Position numbers and translations under genes: made by a program
The notes under the pieces: model-generated
Told to the model about the DNA's origin: nothing
Seen by the model: only the letters and a program-made list of their open reading frames with translations
Databases searched by the model: none
From: Desulfobulbus rhabdoformis
GTDB lineage: Bacteria; Desulfobacterota; Desulfobulbia; Desulfobulbales; Desulfobulbaceae
Direction of reading: 5' to 3'
Length of the DNA stretch: 64,000 nucleotides
Assembly (NCBI RefSeq): GCF_016919065.1
Contig: NZ_JAFFQA010000002.1
Coordinates: 124,001-188,000, forward strand
In this document: positions 38,810-47,025 of the stretch, piece by piece
How the letters are laid out: each line of letters starts with the position of its first letter
Position numbering within the stretch: position 1 is the stretch's first letter

Positions 38810-38826
38810 GCCGTCACGGATTCAGG
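38810..38826 (-). repeat. 3'-end motif CCTGAATCCGTGACGGC
   Basis: On the minus strand it reads CCTGAATCCGTGACGGC, beginning 2 bp after the stop codon of the HIT gene (38829-38831). Confidence 0.65.
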
Positions 38827-38828
38827 TA

Positions 38829-39170
38829 TCAGCCTGGAGGCCAGTTGAGCGCGCGTCCACCCAGGATGTGCATGTGCAGATGAAAAACGGTTTGCCCGGC
38901 CTCGGCACCGTTGTTGAAAACTACGCGAAAATGCGGAATGCCCTCTTTCTGGGCAATCTCGTTACCTACCCGCATCATCTTTCCAAACACCTGTTCATCC
39001 TCAGGTTGCACCGCTTCCGGCCCCTTGATATGCTTTTTCGGGATCACCAGAAAATGCGTAGGAGCTTGGGGCGCAATGTCCCGAAAGGCGAGGACATCGT
39101 CGTCTTCATAGAGTTTTTCCGCAGGAATCTCACCGCGAATTATTTTGCAGAATAAACAGTTGTCAGGCAT
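38829..39170 (-). CDS. HIT-family nucleotide-binding protein
   Basis: The 113-residue protein is a complete HINT-type histidine-triad protein. It starts with CLFCKIIRGEIPAEKLYEDD and DVLAFRDIAPQAPTHFLVIPKKH (abbreviated) and ends with the triad VFHLHMHILGGR, where the HxHxH residues act on nucleoside phosphoramidates or AMP-linked substrates. Two N-terminal cysteines (CLFC) could bind zinc with a further histidine, as in bacterial homologues. It lies 3 bp after the secreted-protein gene on the same strand, with the ribosome-binding GGAGGTGA overlapping that gene's stop codon, so the two are co-translated. Specific substrate is unknown. Confidence 0.92.
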   Translation of the reverse strand: MPDNCLFCKIIRGEIPAEKLYEDDDVLAFRDIAPQAPTHFLVIPKKHIKGPEAVQPEDEQVFGKMMRVGNEIAQKEGIPHFRVVFNNGAEAGQTVFHLHMHILGGRALNWPPG

Positions 39171-39173
39171 GTG

Positions 39174-39809
39174 TCACCTCCGTTGCTGTGATGCGTGTTT
39201 GCTGCCGACACGCGGCAACAAATACAATGTAAGCTTGTTGTTCGTGGCATCTATTCGGATTGGGTCCAGTGCGACCGGTATGGTCTCGTTGCCCAAATCG
39301 ATATTGAGTGCTTTGAGCCGGTCAAGGTCCAGCTCATACTCGCGGTCGGCCAGGGCTCCAAGCATGGAAGTCAGGTCGTCCCCTCCATTTGCAGAATCTG
39401 GAAAGGTGGGAGTCACATACAGTTTGCGTTGTTTGGATGCAAAGCGGGTTTTCAGGCTACATTTGATCGGCAAGCGTACCTGGCCCACCTGGACCTGGAA
39501 ATCCTGGCCTGCCAAACGCGTGGTCAAGAGCAAATTACGACCAGAGAGGGTCCCGGCCACGGTGATGGTGTTGTTGTGAATGGAGAGTCGGTCAAGTGAC
39601 TCCAGGACGATATCCCCCTGAAGACGATGGCCTTGGGCAGGAATGGGCAGAGGCAGCATCTGCTGCACTGCGCTCAGCAGTGTTTCTGCGGGCAGGGTGA
39701 GGACCATGCTTTTGGCCTGTCCACAGTAAACTGGCCCACTTGGAAGGAAAACGGCTGCGAGAACAACAAGCAGCACCTTGAAAAAAGAGAAAGTTTTTTG
39801 CTTGACCAT
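39174..39809 (-). CDS. Secreted protein of unknown function
   Basis: The product is about 211 residues from the ATG at 39809, with an N-terminal lysine-rich region and hydrophobic core (FFKVLLVVLAAVFLPSG) ending near VYC-G or CG-QA; the cysteine could be a lipobox (PVYCGQ is a poor fit). The mature part is beta-rich: alternating hydrophobic and polar residues (GDIVLESLDRLSIHNNTITVAG, in part; LLLTTRLAGQDFQVQVGQVRL) suggest a lipid- or polymer-binding fold such as LEA/AsmA-like proteins, but no family was recognised. A longer form with a GTG at 39845 would lack any ribosome-binding site. It is coupled to the HIT gene. No function is assigned. Confidence 0.6.
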   Translation of the reverse strand: MVKQKTFSFFKVLLVVLAAVFLPSGPVYCGQAKSMVLTLPAETLLSAVQQMLPLPIPAQGHRLQGDIVLESLDRLSIHNNTITVAGTLSGRNLLLTTRLAGQDFQVQVGQVRLPIKCSLKTRFASKQRKLYVTPTFPDSANGGDDLTSMLGALADREYELDLDRLKALNIDLGNETIPVALDPIRIDATNNKLTLYLLPRVGSKHASQQRR

Positions 39810-40033
39810 GAGCTGAAAACAGGAAAAGGTGAAGGCCAGCCACACGCCAGAAAATGATTATGAAGGTGCCGTGGCATAGGGGGCTTTCTTTTTGTCTTGA
39901 GGGGGAAGCCGCCCAGCATACTCTGCGAACAGCCCAACGTTAAAACAAATTAAAATGCTCTATTTTCGCTCCTCTGTCAAGTTGGCCAAGGCTGGGATTA
40001 TGAAAAAGAACGCCACCTGCCACGGGACTAACC

Positions 40034-41413
40034 ATGGTTGAACAGCCCTCCCTACCAACAACGCCTCCGCTCATGGAAGTCGGCAGTTGCTGTCGCCTTA
40101 AGGGGGCGGACCTTCGTTTGCTTGCCGCCTTACGCGTTGAGCTCACCATCGATAATCCAAAGTATCAGGCAGCAAAGCAGTTTGGCCGCTGGATCGGGAA
40201 GAAGCTTAAACCCCAATTATTTTTTTTTACAGAAGAGCTGGGAGATATTGTTTTTCCCCGTGGTTTTGCCAATCAGGCGGTGCGACTCTGCCGAAAGATC
40301 GTCGGGCAAAGTCCGGTTTTGGTGGATAATAGAACTCAGCAGATCGAGATCGAGAATTCGTTTCAAGGGATTTTGCGGCCCTACCAGGAGCAGGCGGTTA
40401 CAGCCGTGATGCGGCATAGCTTCGGTGTGCTTGAGGCGGGCACAGGCTCTGGAAAGACTATTATGGCATTGGCCATTATTGCCCGGCGCAGACAGCCGAC
40501 GCTCATCGTGGTGCATTCAAAGGAGCTGATGTACCAGTGGCAGCAGCGGATTGCCGAGTTTTTAGGCGTTGAGGCCGGTCTTGCCGGTGATGGCAGGCTG
40601 CAGCTCAAGCCTATCACCGTTGCCATTGTCAATACCGCTAAAAAGCATCTGGATACCTTGCCAGGAAAGTTTGGTCAGATTGTGGTTGATGAGTGTCACC
40701 GGGTTCCGGCCAGTCTCTTTACCGAGGTGGTGGCCGCTTTTGACTGCCGCTATATGCTTGGGCTCTCCGCGACCGCCTTTCGTCGGGAAGACGGAATGAC
40801 CAAACTCATTTACATAACCATGGGCGATCGGATCCACCAGGTGGACAGCCGTGTGCTGGCGGCCAGTGGTGCTGTGGTGCGGCCTGAACTCAAGCAGCGA
40901 TCGACAACATTCACCTACAGATACCAGGGAGAATATGCCAAGCTGATCAAGACGTTGACCCAAAATGAAGAGCGCAACAAACAGATCGTCCATGAATTGC
41001 AGACGCTGCTGGCTGCGGGGCACGATGGGACCGTACTGGTCGTCTCTGATCGGGTTGGGCATTGCCGGGCATTGGCTGAAATGCTGGTGTCCGACTCAGT
41101 CCCGGTGGCGGTCCTCACCGGGCGAACCCCTCCGGATGAGCGGACTCGGATCGTTGCGGATGTGCGTGAAAATAGGGTGCAGGTGCTCATATCGACTTTG
41201 CAGCTCATTGGCGAGGGATTTGACTGTCCGGGATTGTCCACTCTGGTCCTGGCCACTCCCATTAAATTTGAAGGACGACTGCTCCAGGTTGTGGGGCGAA
41301 TCATGCGTCCGGCGGAGGGAAAACGGGCTCTGGTCATCGATTACGTGGATGAGCAGATTGCTGTCCTACGTCGCTCGGCTGAGAGCCGCAAAGCGGTCTT
41401 TCTTGCCTGGTGA
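40034..41413 (+). CDS. SF2 DEAD/DEAH-type helicase (XPB/type III Res-like)
   Basis: The 459-residue protein has all superfamily 2 motifs: LRPYQEQAV (Q-like), motif I AGTGSGKTIMA near residue 138, LIVVHSKEL (Ia), motif II VDECHRVPA, motif III LSATAFR, then the second RecA-like domain with TGRTPPDER, LISTLQLIGEGFDCPG (V) and QVVGRIMRP (VI). The compact size and order resemble XPB-like or UvrB/Res-family helicases found singly in bacteria. The N-terminal ~120 residues have no recognised domain. DNA or RNA substrate is unknown; no nuclease or methylase neighbours, so restriction is unlikely. No good ribosome-binding site precedes the ATG; a start nearby cannot be excluded. Confidence 0.85.
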   Translation: MVEQPSLPTTPPLMEVGSCCRLKGADLRLLAALRVELTIDNPKYQAAKQFGRWIGKKLKPQLFFFTEELGDIVFPRGFANQAVRLCRKIVGQSPVLVDNRTQQIEIENSFQGILRPYQEQAVTAVMRHSFGVLEAGTGSGKTIMALAIIARRRQPTLIVVHSKELMYQWQQRIAEFLGVEAGLAGDGRLQLKPITVAIVNTAKKHLDTLPGKFGQIVVDECHRVPASLFTEVVAAFDCRYMLGLSATAFRREDGMTKLIYITMGDRIHQVDSRVLAASGAVVRPELKQRSTTFTYRYQGEYAKLIKTLTQNEERNKQIVHELQTLLAAGHDGTVLVVSDRVGHCRALAEMLVSDSVPVAVLTGRTPPDERTRIVADVRENRVQVLISTLQLIGEGFDCPGLSTLVLATPIKFEGRLLQVVGRIMRPAEGKRALVIDYVDEQIAVLRRSAESRKAVFLAW

Positions 41414-41639
41414 TCGGTATAGTGATCAATCTCCTTGTCTTTTTGTCCTTCTTGAGGTAAATTAACTCCTTTTTTATCCTACCGTCTGGAAAAGCTGAGA
41501 AAATCAGTCTGATGCATGTTGCCTTTCACTCGGTACACACTCTCCGCAGAGTTCATTTTCCCGTGAATTCCGGGATTCCTCGAAATATCAATTTTAAATT
41601 TTATATACATGTAACCCCCTAGCGTGGGGGAGGAGCAGT

Positions 41640-43439
41640 ATGGATCAGCAGTTTATTCGTAATGTCGCTATTATTGCCCATGTTGACCATGGCAAGACCA
41701 CCCTGGTTGATCAATTATTCCGCCACAGTGGCATGTTTCGCGAAAATCAGCAGGTGGAAGAGCGGCTCATGGACTCCATGGACCTGGAGCGTGAGCGTGG
41801 TATCACCATTGCTTCGAAAAACGGCTCCTACATGTATGGAGACTATCAGGTCAATATCATCGACACGCCAGGCCATGCCGACTTTGGCGGTCAGGTGGAG
41901 CGCGTCCTGCGCATGGCTGATGGGGCGGTGTTGCTGGTCGATGCCCAGGAAGGTCCCATGCCCCAGACCTTTTTTGTGGTAAAGAAGGCCTTAGCTGCCA
42001 ACCTGCCGATCCTGGTGGTTATCAACAAGATCGATAAACCCGCTGCCCGCTGTGACTGGGTTGTTGATCAGGTGTTTGATCTGCTTGACCGACTGGATGC
42101 TCCGGACCACATCCTTGATTTTCCCGTGGTCTATGCCTCTGCCAAGGCCGGTTATGCCATACTTGAGCCCGAAGATGAGGTCACGCCGGAGACGGGTATG
42201 CATGCTGTGTCCGATATGATTATTAAGCATGTACCGCCACCGGCTGGAGATCCCAGTGAGCCGTTGCAGTTGCAGGTCAACACCATTGATTACTCACCCT
42301 ATCTGGGGCGCCTGGGGATTGGTAAAATTGTCAACGGCAGCCTTGATCTGCGCACTCCCCTGGCGGTTGCCCGTCGTGATGGTTCTATTTCTCCGGTACG
42401 CATCAATAAGATTTTTGGTTTTAATGGCTCCACCAAGGTACCGCTGGAGCGTGCTTCCGTGGGCGACATCGTCGCCGTCGCCGGTATGGAGGATGTGACC
42501 GTCGGGGTGACCTTTACCGACCCGGCTGATCCCAGGCCGTTGCCACTCATTGAGATCGATCCGCCGACCATCTCCATGAACTTTATTCCCAACGACTCGC
42601 CCTTTGCCGGGCAGGATGGCAAATTTGTCACCTCTCGTCATCTGGAGGAGCGCCTCACCCGCGAGACCCTCTCCGATGTGGCACTGATGGTGGAGCCGCT
42701 CACCGATGGTGTCGGCTATCGGGTTTCCGGTCGTGGTGAGCTGCACCTCTCCATTCTTATTGAGAAAATGCGGCGTGAGGAGTATGAGTTTCAGGTGACT
42801 CGGCCCCAGGTTATCATGCGCGAGATCGACGGCCAGCTCATGGAGCCCTACGAAGAACTCTCCGTGGATGTGGATGAGCAATATCAGGGTGTGGTCATTG
42901 AGAAATTGGGTAAGCTCAAGGGCGTGATGACCGAGATGGTGGTGGAAAAAGAGATGGCCAAGATGAAGTTCAAGGTCCCCACCCGTGGGTTATTAGGGTA
43001 TCGCTCCGTCTTTATGACCGATACCCGCGGCATGGGGGTGATGAACTATATCTTTGCCGAATGGGGGCCCTATGCAGGCGAGATCCAAAACCGGATCAAC
43101 GGTGTGATGATCGTTAAAGAGCCCTGTACCACGGTGGCCTATGCCCTGTTTAACCTTCAGGACCGCGGGAAGCTTTTCCTGCCGCCCGGTATTCCGGTCT
43201 ATCCGGGCATGATCATCGGCGAGCACTGTCGGCCCGCCGATCTAATCGTCAACCCCGCGAAAGGAAAAAAATTAACCAACATGCGAGCCTCGGGTTCAGA
43301 TGAGGCGGTTATCCTCACTCCTCCGGTTGACATGAGTCTGGAGGACTGCATATCGTATATCAATGATGATGAGCTGGTCGAGGTTACTCCCAAGGCCATT
43401 CGTCTGCGCAAACGCAAGGATGCGAAGATCCGGGGCTAA
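41640..43439 (+). CDS. typA: Translational GTPase TypA/BipA
   Basis: The 599-residue GTPase carries the G motifs AHVDHGKTTL (G1), RGITI (G2), DTPGHADFGG (G3) and NKIDK (G4), followed by domain II (about 205-300), an EF-G-like domain and the TypA-specific C terminus (TKRGLLGYRSVF-like PTRGLLGYRSVFMTDTRG, abbreviated). The length agrees with BipA (about 605 residues). It binds the ribosome in the same site as EF-G and aids 50S assembly and stress adaptation. A GGGGGAGGAGCAG box precedes the ATG. It is transcribed alone, and a region of strong RNA structure follows its stop codon. Confidence 0.96.
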   Translation: MDQQFIRNVAIIAHVDHGKTTLVDQLFRHSGMFRENQQVEERLMDSMDLERERGITIASKNGSYMYGDYQVNIIDTPGHADFGGQVERVLRMADGAVLLVDAQEGPMPQTFFVVKKALAANLPILVVINKIDKPAARCDWVVDQVFDLLDRLDAPDHILDFPVVYASAKAGYAILEPEDEVTPETGMHAVSDMIIKHVPPPAGDPSEPLQLQVNTIDYSPYLGRLGIGKIVNGSLDLRTPLAVARRDGSISPVRINKIFGFNGSTKVPLERASVGDIVAVAGMEDVTVGVTFTDPADPRPLPLIEIDPPTISMNFIPNDSPFAGQDGKFVTSRHLEERLTRETLSDVALMVEPLTDGVGYRVSGRGELHLSILIEKMRREEYEFQVTRPQVIMREIDGQLMEPYEELSVDVDEQYQGVVIEKLGKLKGVMTEMVVEKEMAKMKFKVPTRGLLGYRSVFMTDTRGMGVMNYIFAEWGPYAGEIQNRINGVMIVKEPCTTVAYALFNLQDRGKLFLPPGIPVYPGMIIGEHCRPADLIVNPAKGKKLTNMRASGSDEAVILTPPVDMSLEDCISYINDDELVEVTPKAIRLRKRKDAKIRG

Positions 43440-43461
43440 TACCTTTACCGGTTAGGACGTA

Positions 43462-43549
43462 TCGGCCGCCATCCCCCATGGGGATGATGGCGCCGTGGTA
43501 GTGCTTCAGCTGAGAGGCGGCCGAATCAAGGCCCCCTTTTGGGGGAGGG
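43462..43549 (+). promoter_or_regulatory. Structured leader before the selenoprotein candidate
   Basis: TCGGCCGCC (43462-43470) pairs with GGCGGCCGA (43516-43524), enclosing a CCATCCCC/GGGGATGATGG stem. A second hairpin, CCCCC (43532-43536)-TTTT-GGGGG (43541-43545), covers the first part of the GGGGGAGGG ribosome-binding sequence of the next gene. The first stem could also act as a terminator for typA, although no T-run follows. Confidence 0.55.
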
Positions 43550-43552
43550 CGT

Positions 43553-43720
43553 ATGAATGAGTTGATTGGGATTGGTGTCGCCATTGTGGCGGCCATACTT
43601 ACTTTTGTGATCATCATGCGCCGCACCGGTGGCGAGTGCATGCCCTGACTGCTGATGTATGGTTCCGCAGGTGCGGGACTTGTTGCTTACCTGCTCTTAC
43701 AGGCGCTCCTGAACCCATAG
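43553..43720 (+). CDS. Candidate small membrane selenoprotein with CxxU motif
   Basis: Read with the in-frame TGA at 43646-43648 as selenocysteine, the frame from ATG 43553 to TAG 43718-43720 gives 55 residues. TM1 is about residues 4-22, the loop RRTGGECMPU contains C29-M-P-U32 (a CxxU redox motif), and TM2 is about 35-53. If TGA is a stop, the product is 31 residues ending ECMP. Evidence for recoding: the frame stays open for 23 more codons and encodes a second hydrophobic helix; a hairpin of SECIS type lies at 43661-43680; and the base after TGA is C, as in known bacterial Sec codons. GGGGGAGGG precedes the ATG. No family was recognised. No sel genes lie in this window. The role could be thiol/selenol redox chemistry at the inner membrane (inference). 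Confidence 0.68.
43661..43680 (+). promoter_or_regulatory. Putative bacterial SECIS hairpin
   Basis: GGTTCCGC (43661-43668) pairs with GCGGGACT (43673-43680), eight pairs including two G-U, around an AGGT loop. The GGU of the loop occupies nucleotides 25-27 from the U of UGA, close to the loop GU of the E. coli fdhF SECIS (about 23-24), which also has an AGGU-containing loop. This is the part SelB recognises. Confidence 0.65.
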
Positions 43721-43861
43721 GGCATCTTGAATAATTGCTTTTTCTGCCAATCTCGGCGTCCCGCGAAAAATTTTATCCTCGGTATATCTTGTATATGCCT
43801 GCGGTAAAATTTTTTCGCAATCCTTGGTCTTGATTGAAAAATCTAATTATTCAAGACACCC
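43720..43861. mobile_element. MITE-like palindromic element, copy 6
   Basis: Ends GGGCATCTTGAATAATT and, inverted, GGGTGTCTTGAATAATT; exact CATA target duplication (43716-43719, 43862-43865). Its first G completes the TAG stop codon of the selenoprotein candidate. The pre-insertion sequence (CCA TAG CAG) would also have had TAG there, so the protein is unchanged. Confidence 0.92.
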
Positions 43862-44015
43862 CATAGCAGTAATTGGGGGAAAGTGGCAGGGCATCCTTTG
43901 TATCTCCCCCCTGAAGTCGGAACATGTATCGGTGCATTGCAGACGGCTTTTCATGTGCTGAAACATGTGCCCGGAGTCGGGGATATTTTTTAAGAATGGA
44001 TTTTTGTGAGGGGCC

Positions 44016-44873
44016 ATGAGTGCCGGTCATTCATCCCAGCCACTGCTTTCTTCGCGGGAGACGCTGGCGGTTATAACAGCACGTGTGAAGGAGCGACGGC
44101 TGTATGAGGCACGATTCCTCAGCCGTCAACTGGGACAGGGGTTGACAGCGGAGCAGCGGGCAACACTGGATGAGCAACTCAATAAAAGTCTGGGCCAAGT
44201 CGAACAACTGCACGCCGAGGCAAAAGCAGCGTTTACCTCGGGCAACTATGAACGTGCAGGAATCCTGTACAGTCAGATAAAAGCTGTGGCCATCGATGTG
44301 CCAGGCGTCAGAGAAGAGCTTCAGGCCTTGCGCGGTGCCACGGCTTTGGCGCAACGCTTTGTCCCGGCCGAGAAGCCGGTTGCACAAGATAAACGGCAAG
44401 ATGATGCAGAGGCTTCAGCGTCTATGGAGATTCTTACCGCTCCTGGAGCAACTCAGGAGCCTCCCCCCGTATCCCGAAAAAAAAATGTGTCTTCCGGGAC
44501 CTTCTTTCTCCTTCCCCGGTCCATTGATCGCAAATGGCTGCTTAGCGGAATCGGCCTCCTGCTTCTTGGGGGGGGATTCTTTGTTCTTTTTCAGCAGGGA
44601 GATGCGCCACCGTCTAGCGCCTCTTCCACCCCTGATACACCTCCCTCCAAGGCTGTTGCACTCATCAAGTCGGTACCCAAGCAGGCGAAAGTCATCAAGG
44701 GGGACTCGGATGCAAAGGTGACAGTAACAACAGCTGAAACCCACGCAGAGGCTGAGGCTCCTTCGATTTCCCAGGAGCCTGCCTCCCCCCAGAGCGAACC
44801 AGTGGAAACGCCTGAAAAACCAGTGGCCCCCACCAGTCCTGCACTCAACCTAGGTGGATTGCAGATCGAGTAG
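44016..44873 (+). CDS. Single-span membrane protein of unknown function
   Basis: The 285-residue protein has no N-terminal signal. Residues 1-120 are helical and charged with a TPR-like segment (AEAKAAFTSGNYERAGILYSQI), then a linker rich in Ala, Glu and Pro. One membrane segment lies at about 175-192 (LLSGIGLLLLGGGFFVLF), followed by a Ser/Pro/Glu-rich tail (about 195-285) that would be periplasmic. Such a layout resembles anchor or scaffold proteins with a cytoplasmic helical domain, but no family is recognised. AGGGGCC is near the ATG. The gene is isolated between a MITE copy and a convergent Nudix gene. The hairpin CTGCCCAA/TTGGGCAG (44907-44928) separates the two genes. Confidence 0.65.
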   Translation: MSAGHSSQPLLSSRETLAVITARVKERRLYEARFLSRQLGQGLTAEQRATLDEQLNKSLGQVEQLHAEAKAAFTSGNYERAGILYSQIKAVAIDVPGVREELQALRGATALAQRFVPAEKPVAQDKRQDDAEASASMEILTAPGATQEPPPVSRKKNVSSGTFFLLPRSIDRKWLLSGIGLLLLGGGFFVLFQQGDAPPSSASSTPDTPPSKAVALIKSVPKQAKVIKGDSDAKVTVTTAETHAEAEAPSISQEPASPQSEPVETPEKPVAPTSPALNLGGLQIE

Positions 44874-44916
44874 TGTGACGTTGGCTTTATCCCCCTCAAG
44901 GGGATACTGCCCAATC

Positions 44917-45357
44917 TTATTTGGGCAGCTCACCTGTTTCTTTATAGTTGAAATAATCGCTGAGTATCTGGGCGTGATCAAAAACAAGGGAGGGCAGGGT
45001 GTCGGCGAAGAAAATATCCGCTTTTTGGGCATCGTCGGCTGCCACCGGTTTGCCACTTGCTGTGGCAATAAACACGGTTGAGGCGGTATGCTGACGGGCA
45101 TCCCGCTTCGGGTCGGAGTAGGTGTGCAACTGGCGAATCAGTTCAACCTCTAACCCCGTCTCCTCTTTGGCCTCTCTTTGGGCCGCATTTTCATAAGATT
45201 CCCCATAATCGACAAAACCACCAGGGATGGCCCAGCCATAGGGTGGGTTTTTGCGCTCTATGAGAACGATACCACCTTCGGTCTCAATGATGATATCAAC
45301 TGTAGGCGTAGGGTTGCGATAGACAGTAATCGAGCTGCCGCAGCTGGGGCATTGCAT
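44917..45357 (-). CDS. Nudix hydrolase with zinc-ribbon-like N terminus
   Basis: The 146-residue protein starts with [10 protein letters not shown], a CxxC pair suggesting half a zinc ribbon, then the Nudix fold. The Nudix box lies at about residues 46-68: [23 protein letters not shown], with the GX5EX7REUXEE pattern complete (shown by GGFVDYGE and REAKEETGL). Enzymes of this type hydrolyse nucleoside diphosphates linked to another group, often ADP-ribose or NADH. AGGAG lies 7 bp before the ATG at 45357. It lies 74 bp after the HAD-family gene on the same strand. Substrate is unknown. Confidence 0.88.
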   Translation of the reverse strand: MQCPSCGSSITVYRNPTPTVDIIIETEGGIVLIERKNPPYGWAIPGGFVDYGESYENAAQREAKEETGLEVELIRQLHTYSDPKRDARQHTASTVFIATASGKPVAADDAQKADIFFADTLPSLVFDHAQILSDYFNYKETGELPK

Positions 45358-45431
45358 GATGGAACTCCTGGGAAAGGTTCTTTTTTGTCGGGAATCTTGA
45401 AGACGGGGTGAGCTTCCAGAGCCCCGCGAGG

Positions 45432-46010
45432 TTAAAAGCAAAGCGTGCGAATTTCCTCCCAGCTCTCCACCGAGGGAAGTTCATGCTTGTGTTTATTCCA
45501 GGGCTGGCTGAAAACGATTGACTGAATCCCTGCCTGGTGCATCTGCATGCAGGTTTCGGCGCGGTCGTCGATAAAGGCTCGAAGTCCGAGCTGGCGGATA
45601 TGGCGCACCTTGTCATCGTGATCTCCCATGGCCACAACCTGCATTTGCTGGTAGATCTCGGGGGCAAAGAGCTGCGCAAGCCAGTCATGCACAGGCTGAG
45701 CCAGGGGGCGGGCCGTGACGATGGTGACCTTGGCTCGAGCACTGAGTTCACTCAACACCTCCACCGAACCGGGCATGGGGAGTAGTCCTGTGCCCACCGA
45801 GTCTTTTAAGATCTGGTAAAAGATCGCCTCGGCAATATCCGTTCGCATGTCCAGGCAGTGTTCCACCGTGAAATCAGTTATGTTCTCAGGGAGAATACCA
45901 CAGAGATCGTACTGCTCGCAGGCAAGGCGAATAAAGGCTTCTACGGTATCTGCGATAACCCCGTCAAAATCAAAGCCGATTTCAGCGGGATGAATTTTTT
46001 CAGTGACCAT
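45432..46010 (-). CDS. HAD-superfamily hydrolase, 5'-nucleotidase-like
   Basis: The 192-residue protein carries HAD motif I as [15 protein letters not shown] near residue 12, motif II as TIVTARP and motif IV as [11 protein letters not shown], where the acidic pair binds magnesium. The compact C1-type cap and the [10 protein letters not shown] form resemble NagD/5'-nucleotidase-like phosphatases of the HAD family. Substrate is not predictable. The ATG at 46010 has AGGAA seven bases upstream; a longer frame extends to 46199 but would pass through the terminator hairpin of the upstream gene. It shares strand with the Nudix gene and may form an operon. Confidence 0.85.
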   Translation of the reverse strand: MVTEKIHPAEIGFDFDGVIADTVEAFIRLACEQYDLCGILPENITDFTVEHCLDMRTDIAEAIFYQILKDSVGTGLLPMPGSVEVLSELSARAKVTIVTARPLAQPVHDWLAQLFAPEIYQQMQVVAMGDHDDKVRHIRQLGLRAFIDDRAETCMQMHQAGIQSIVFSQPWNKHKHELPSVESWEEIRTLCF

Positions 46011-46032
46011 GTCTTGTTTCCTGCTATAAAAA

Positions 46033-46061
46033 AAACGGATCCCGTGGGGATGGATCCGTTT
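46033..46061 (-). terminator. Intrinsic terminator of the OB-fold protein gene
   Basis: AAACGGATCC (46033-46042) pairs with GGATCCGTTT (46052-46061). On the minus strand it is followed by a run of T (complement of 46027-46032). Confidence 0.88.
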
Positions 46062-46068
46062 CGTTGGT

Positions 46069-46082
46069 GTCATGGATTCAGG
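46069..46082 (-). repeat. 3'-end motif CCTGAATCCATGAC
   Basis: On the minus strand it starts 1 bp after the TAA of the OB-fold gene and is followed by that gene's terminator. One base differs from the consensus CCTGAATCCGTGAC. Confidence 0.6.
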
Positions 46083-46083
46083 A

Positions 46084-46911
46084 TTATTCTTCGATAGTGG
46101 CATTCTCAACAATGACTTCGTACTTGTAACCAGCCCCAAAATCACGCTCAAAATTGAGTGTGCCCTTGATGGTAATGATCGAGCCTTCAGTTGGATCATC
46201 CATGGAGGTCACCACCAGGTCGTGGTGGTTCTTTAAGGGGTTACCGGTCCCATCCTGGAGGTGAATCCAGTTTTTTCCCATGATCATACGGGAGACCTTC
46301 ATGACCTTGCCGCGAACCCGAACATCTTTCCCCTGTAGTTCTTTGCCTTGTTCAAAGCATTCCCCCACCGTGTAGCTGTTCTCTCCGCTTGCCTTGACCA
46401 CGCTGACATCGGCGGAGGGGACGATGGCACCCGCGCTGCCGGCGGAGCTGCCGGAGGCCATGACATTGCTGCTACCATGGGGTTGCTTCTGCTCGGCTGC
46501 CAGAGCTGCGGCAAAGCCACCCTCCGCTTCGGCAGGGGCTTTCGCGCTGCTCGTCTTCTTTTCGACTCCAGGCGAGAAGATAATCGTCTCAAAGGTGCGG
46601 TTCAGGGTTTTTGAGGTGAAATTGGGCATGGTCATGCCGGGGGCGCAGCTCACCGTTTCTCCTACTTTCACCGGTGTCTGGGGGATGGCCACCCATATGT
46701 TCCCCTGCTTGGCGTGTAATAGCAAATAGGTATAGCCGCCGCTGTCCATTGTTTCTGTAATTGTCCCCTGAAGGGCCACACCATCCAGTGGGGCCTGTAT
46801 TGGCGGTTTGCCGACCTCGGCTGAAACGGGCGAGGTGGCCAGCGCCACGGAGGGGGCTACAAGGCTGAGGGTGAGTGCGGTATGGATCAGTATTTTAGGC
46901 ATAGAAGACAT
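46084..46911 (-). CDS. Exported protein with two OB-fold-like domains (NrfJ-like)
   Basis: The 275-residue protein has a signal peptide (about 1-26; cut near ALA-TS). The N-terminal module (about 45-115) contains GTITETMDSGGYTYLLLHAKQGNIWVAIPQTPV-like sequence, seen as GGYTYLLL and GNIWVAIP, typical of NrfJ-related c-type cytochrome accessory proteins with an OB fold. A linker rich in Ala, Gly, Ser and Pro follows (115-165). The C-terminal module (about 180-272) is a second OB-like domain (VRVRGKVMKVSRMIMGKNWIHLQDGTG, in part). There is no CxxCH haem motif. A GGAGAG box precedes the ATG at 46911. Function is unknown; a periplasmic binding role is inferred. Confidence 0.75.
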   Translation of the reverse strand: MSSMPKILIHTALTLSLVAPSVALATSPVSAEVGKPPIQAPLDGVALQGTITETMDSGGYTYLLLHAKQGNIWVAIPQTPVKVGETVSCAPGMTMPNFTSKTLNRTFETIIFSPGVEKKTSSAKAPAEAEGGFAAALAAEQKQPHGSSNVMASGSSAGSAGAIVPSADVSVVKASGENSYTVGECFEQGKELQGKDVRVRGKVMKVSRMIMGKNWIHLQDGTGNPLKNHHDLVVTSMDDPTEGSIITIKGTLNFERDFGAGYKYEVIVENATIEE

Positions 46912-47025
46912 GAAACTCTCCAGGTGAAAGAACGTGGGTAAATCTGCAGGGACTTCAGCAGACGATGCCCCTGTGGAATTCGTATCGCTTCAAGCTATTT
47001 CTTGTAAGGAGACCTGTGATGCCTG

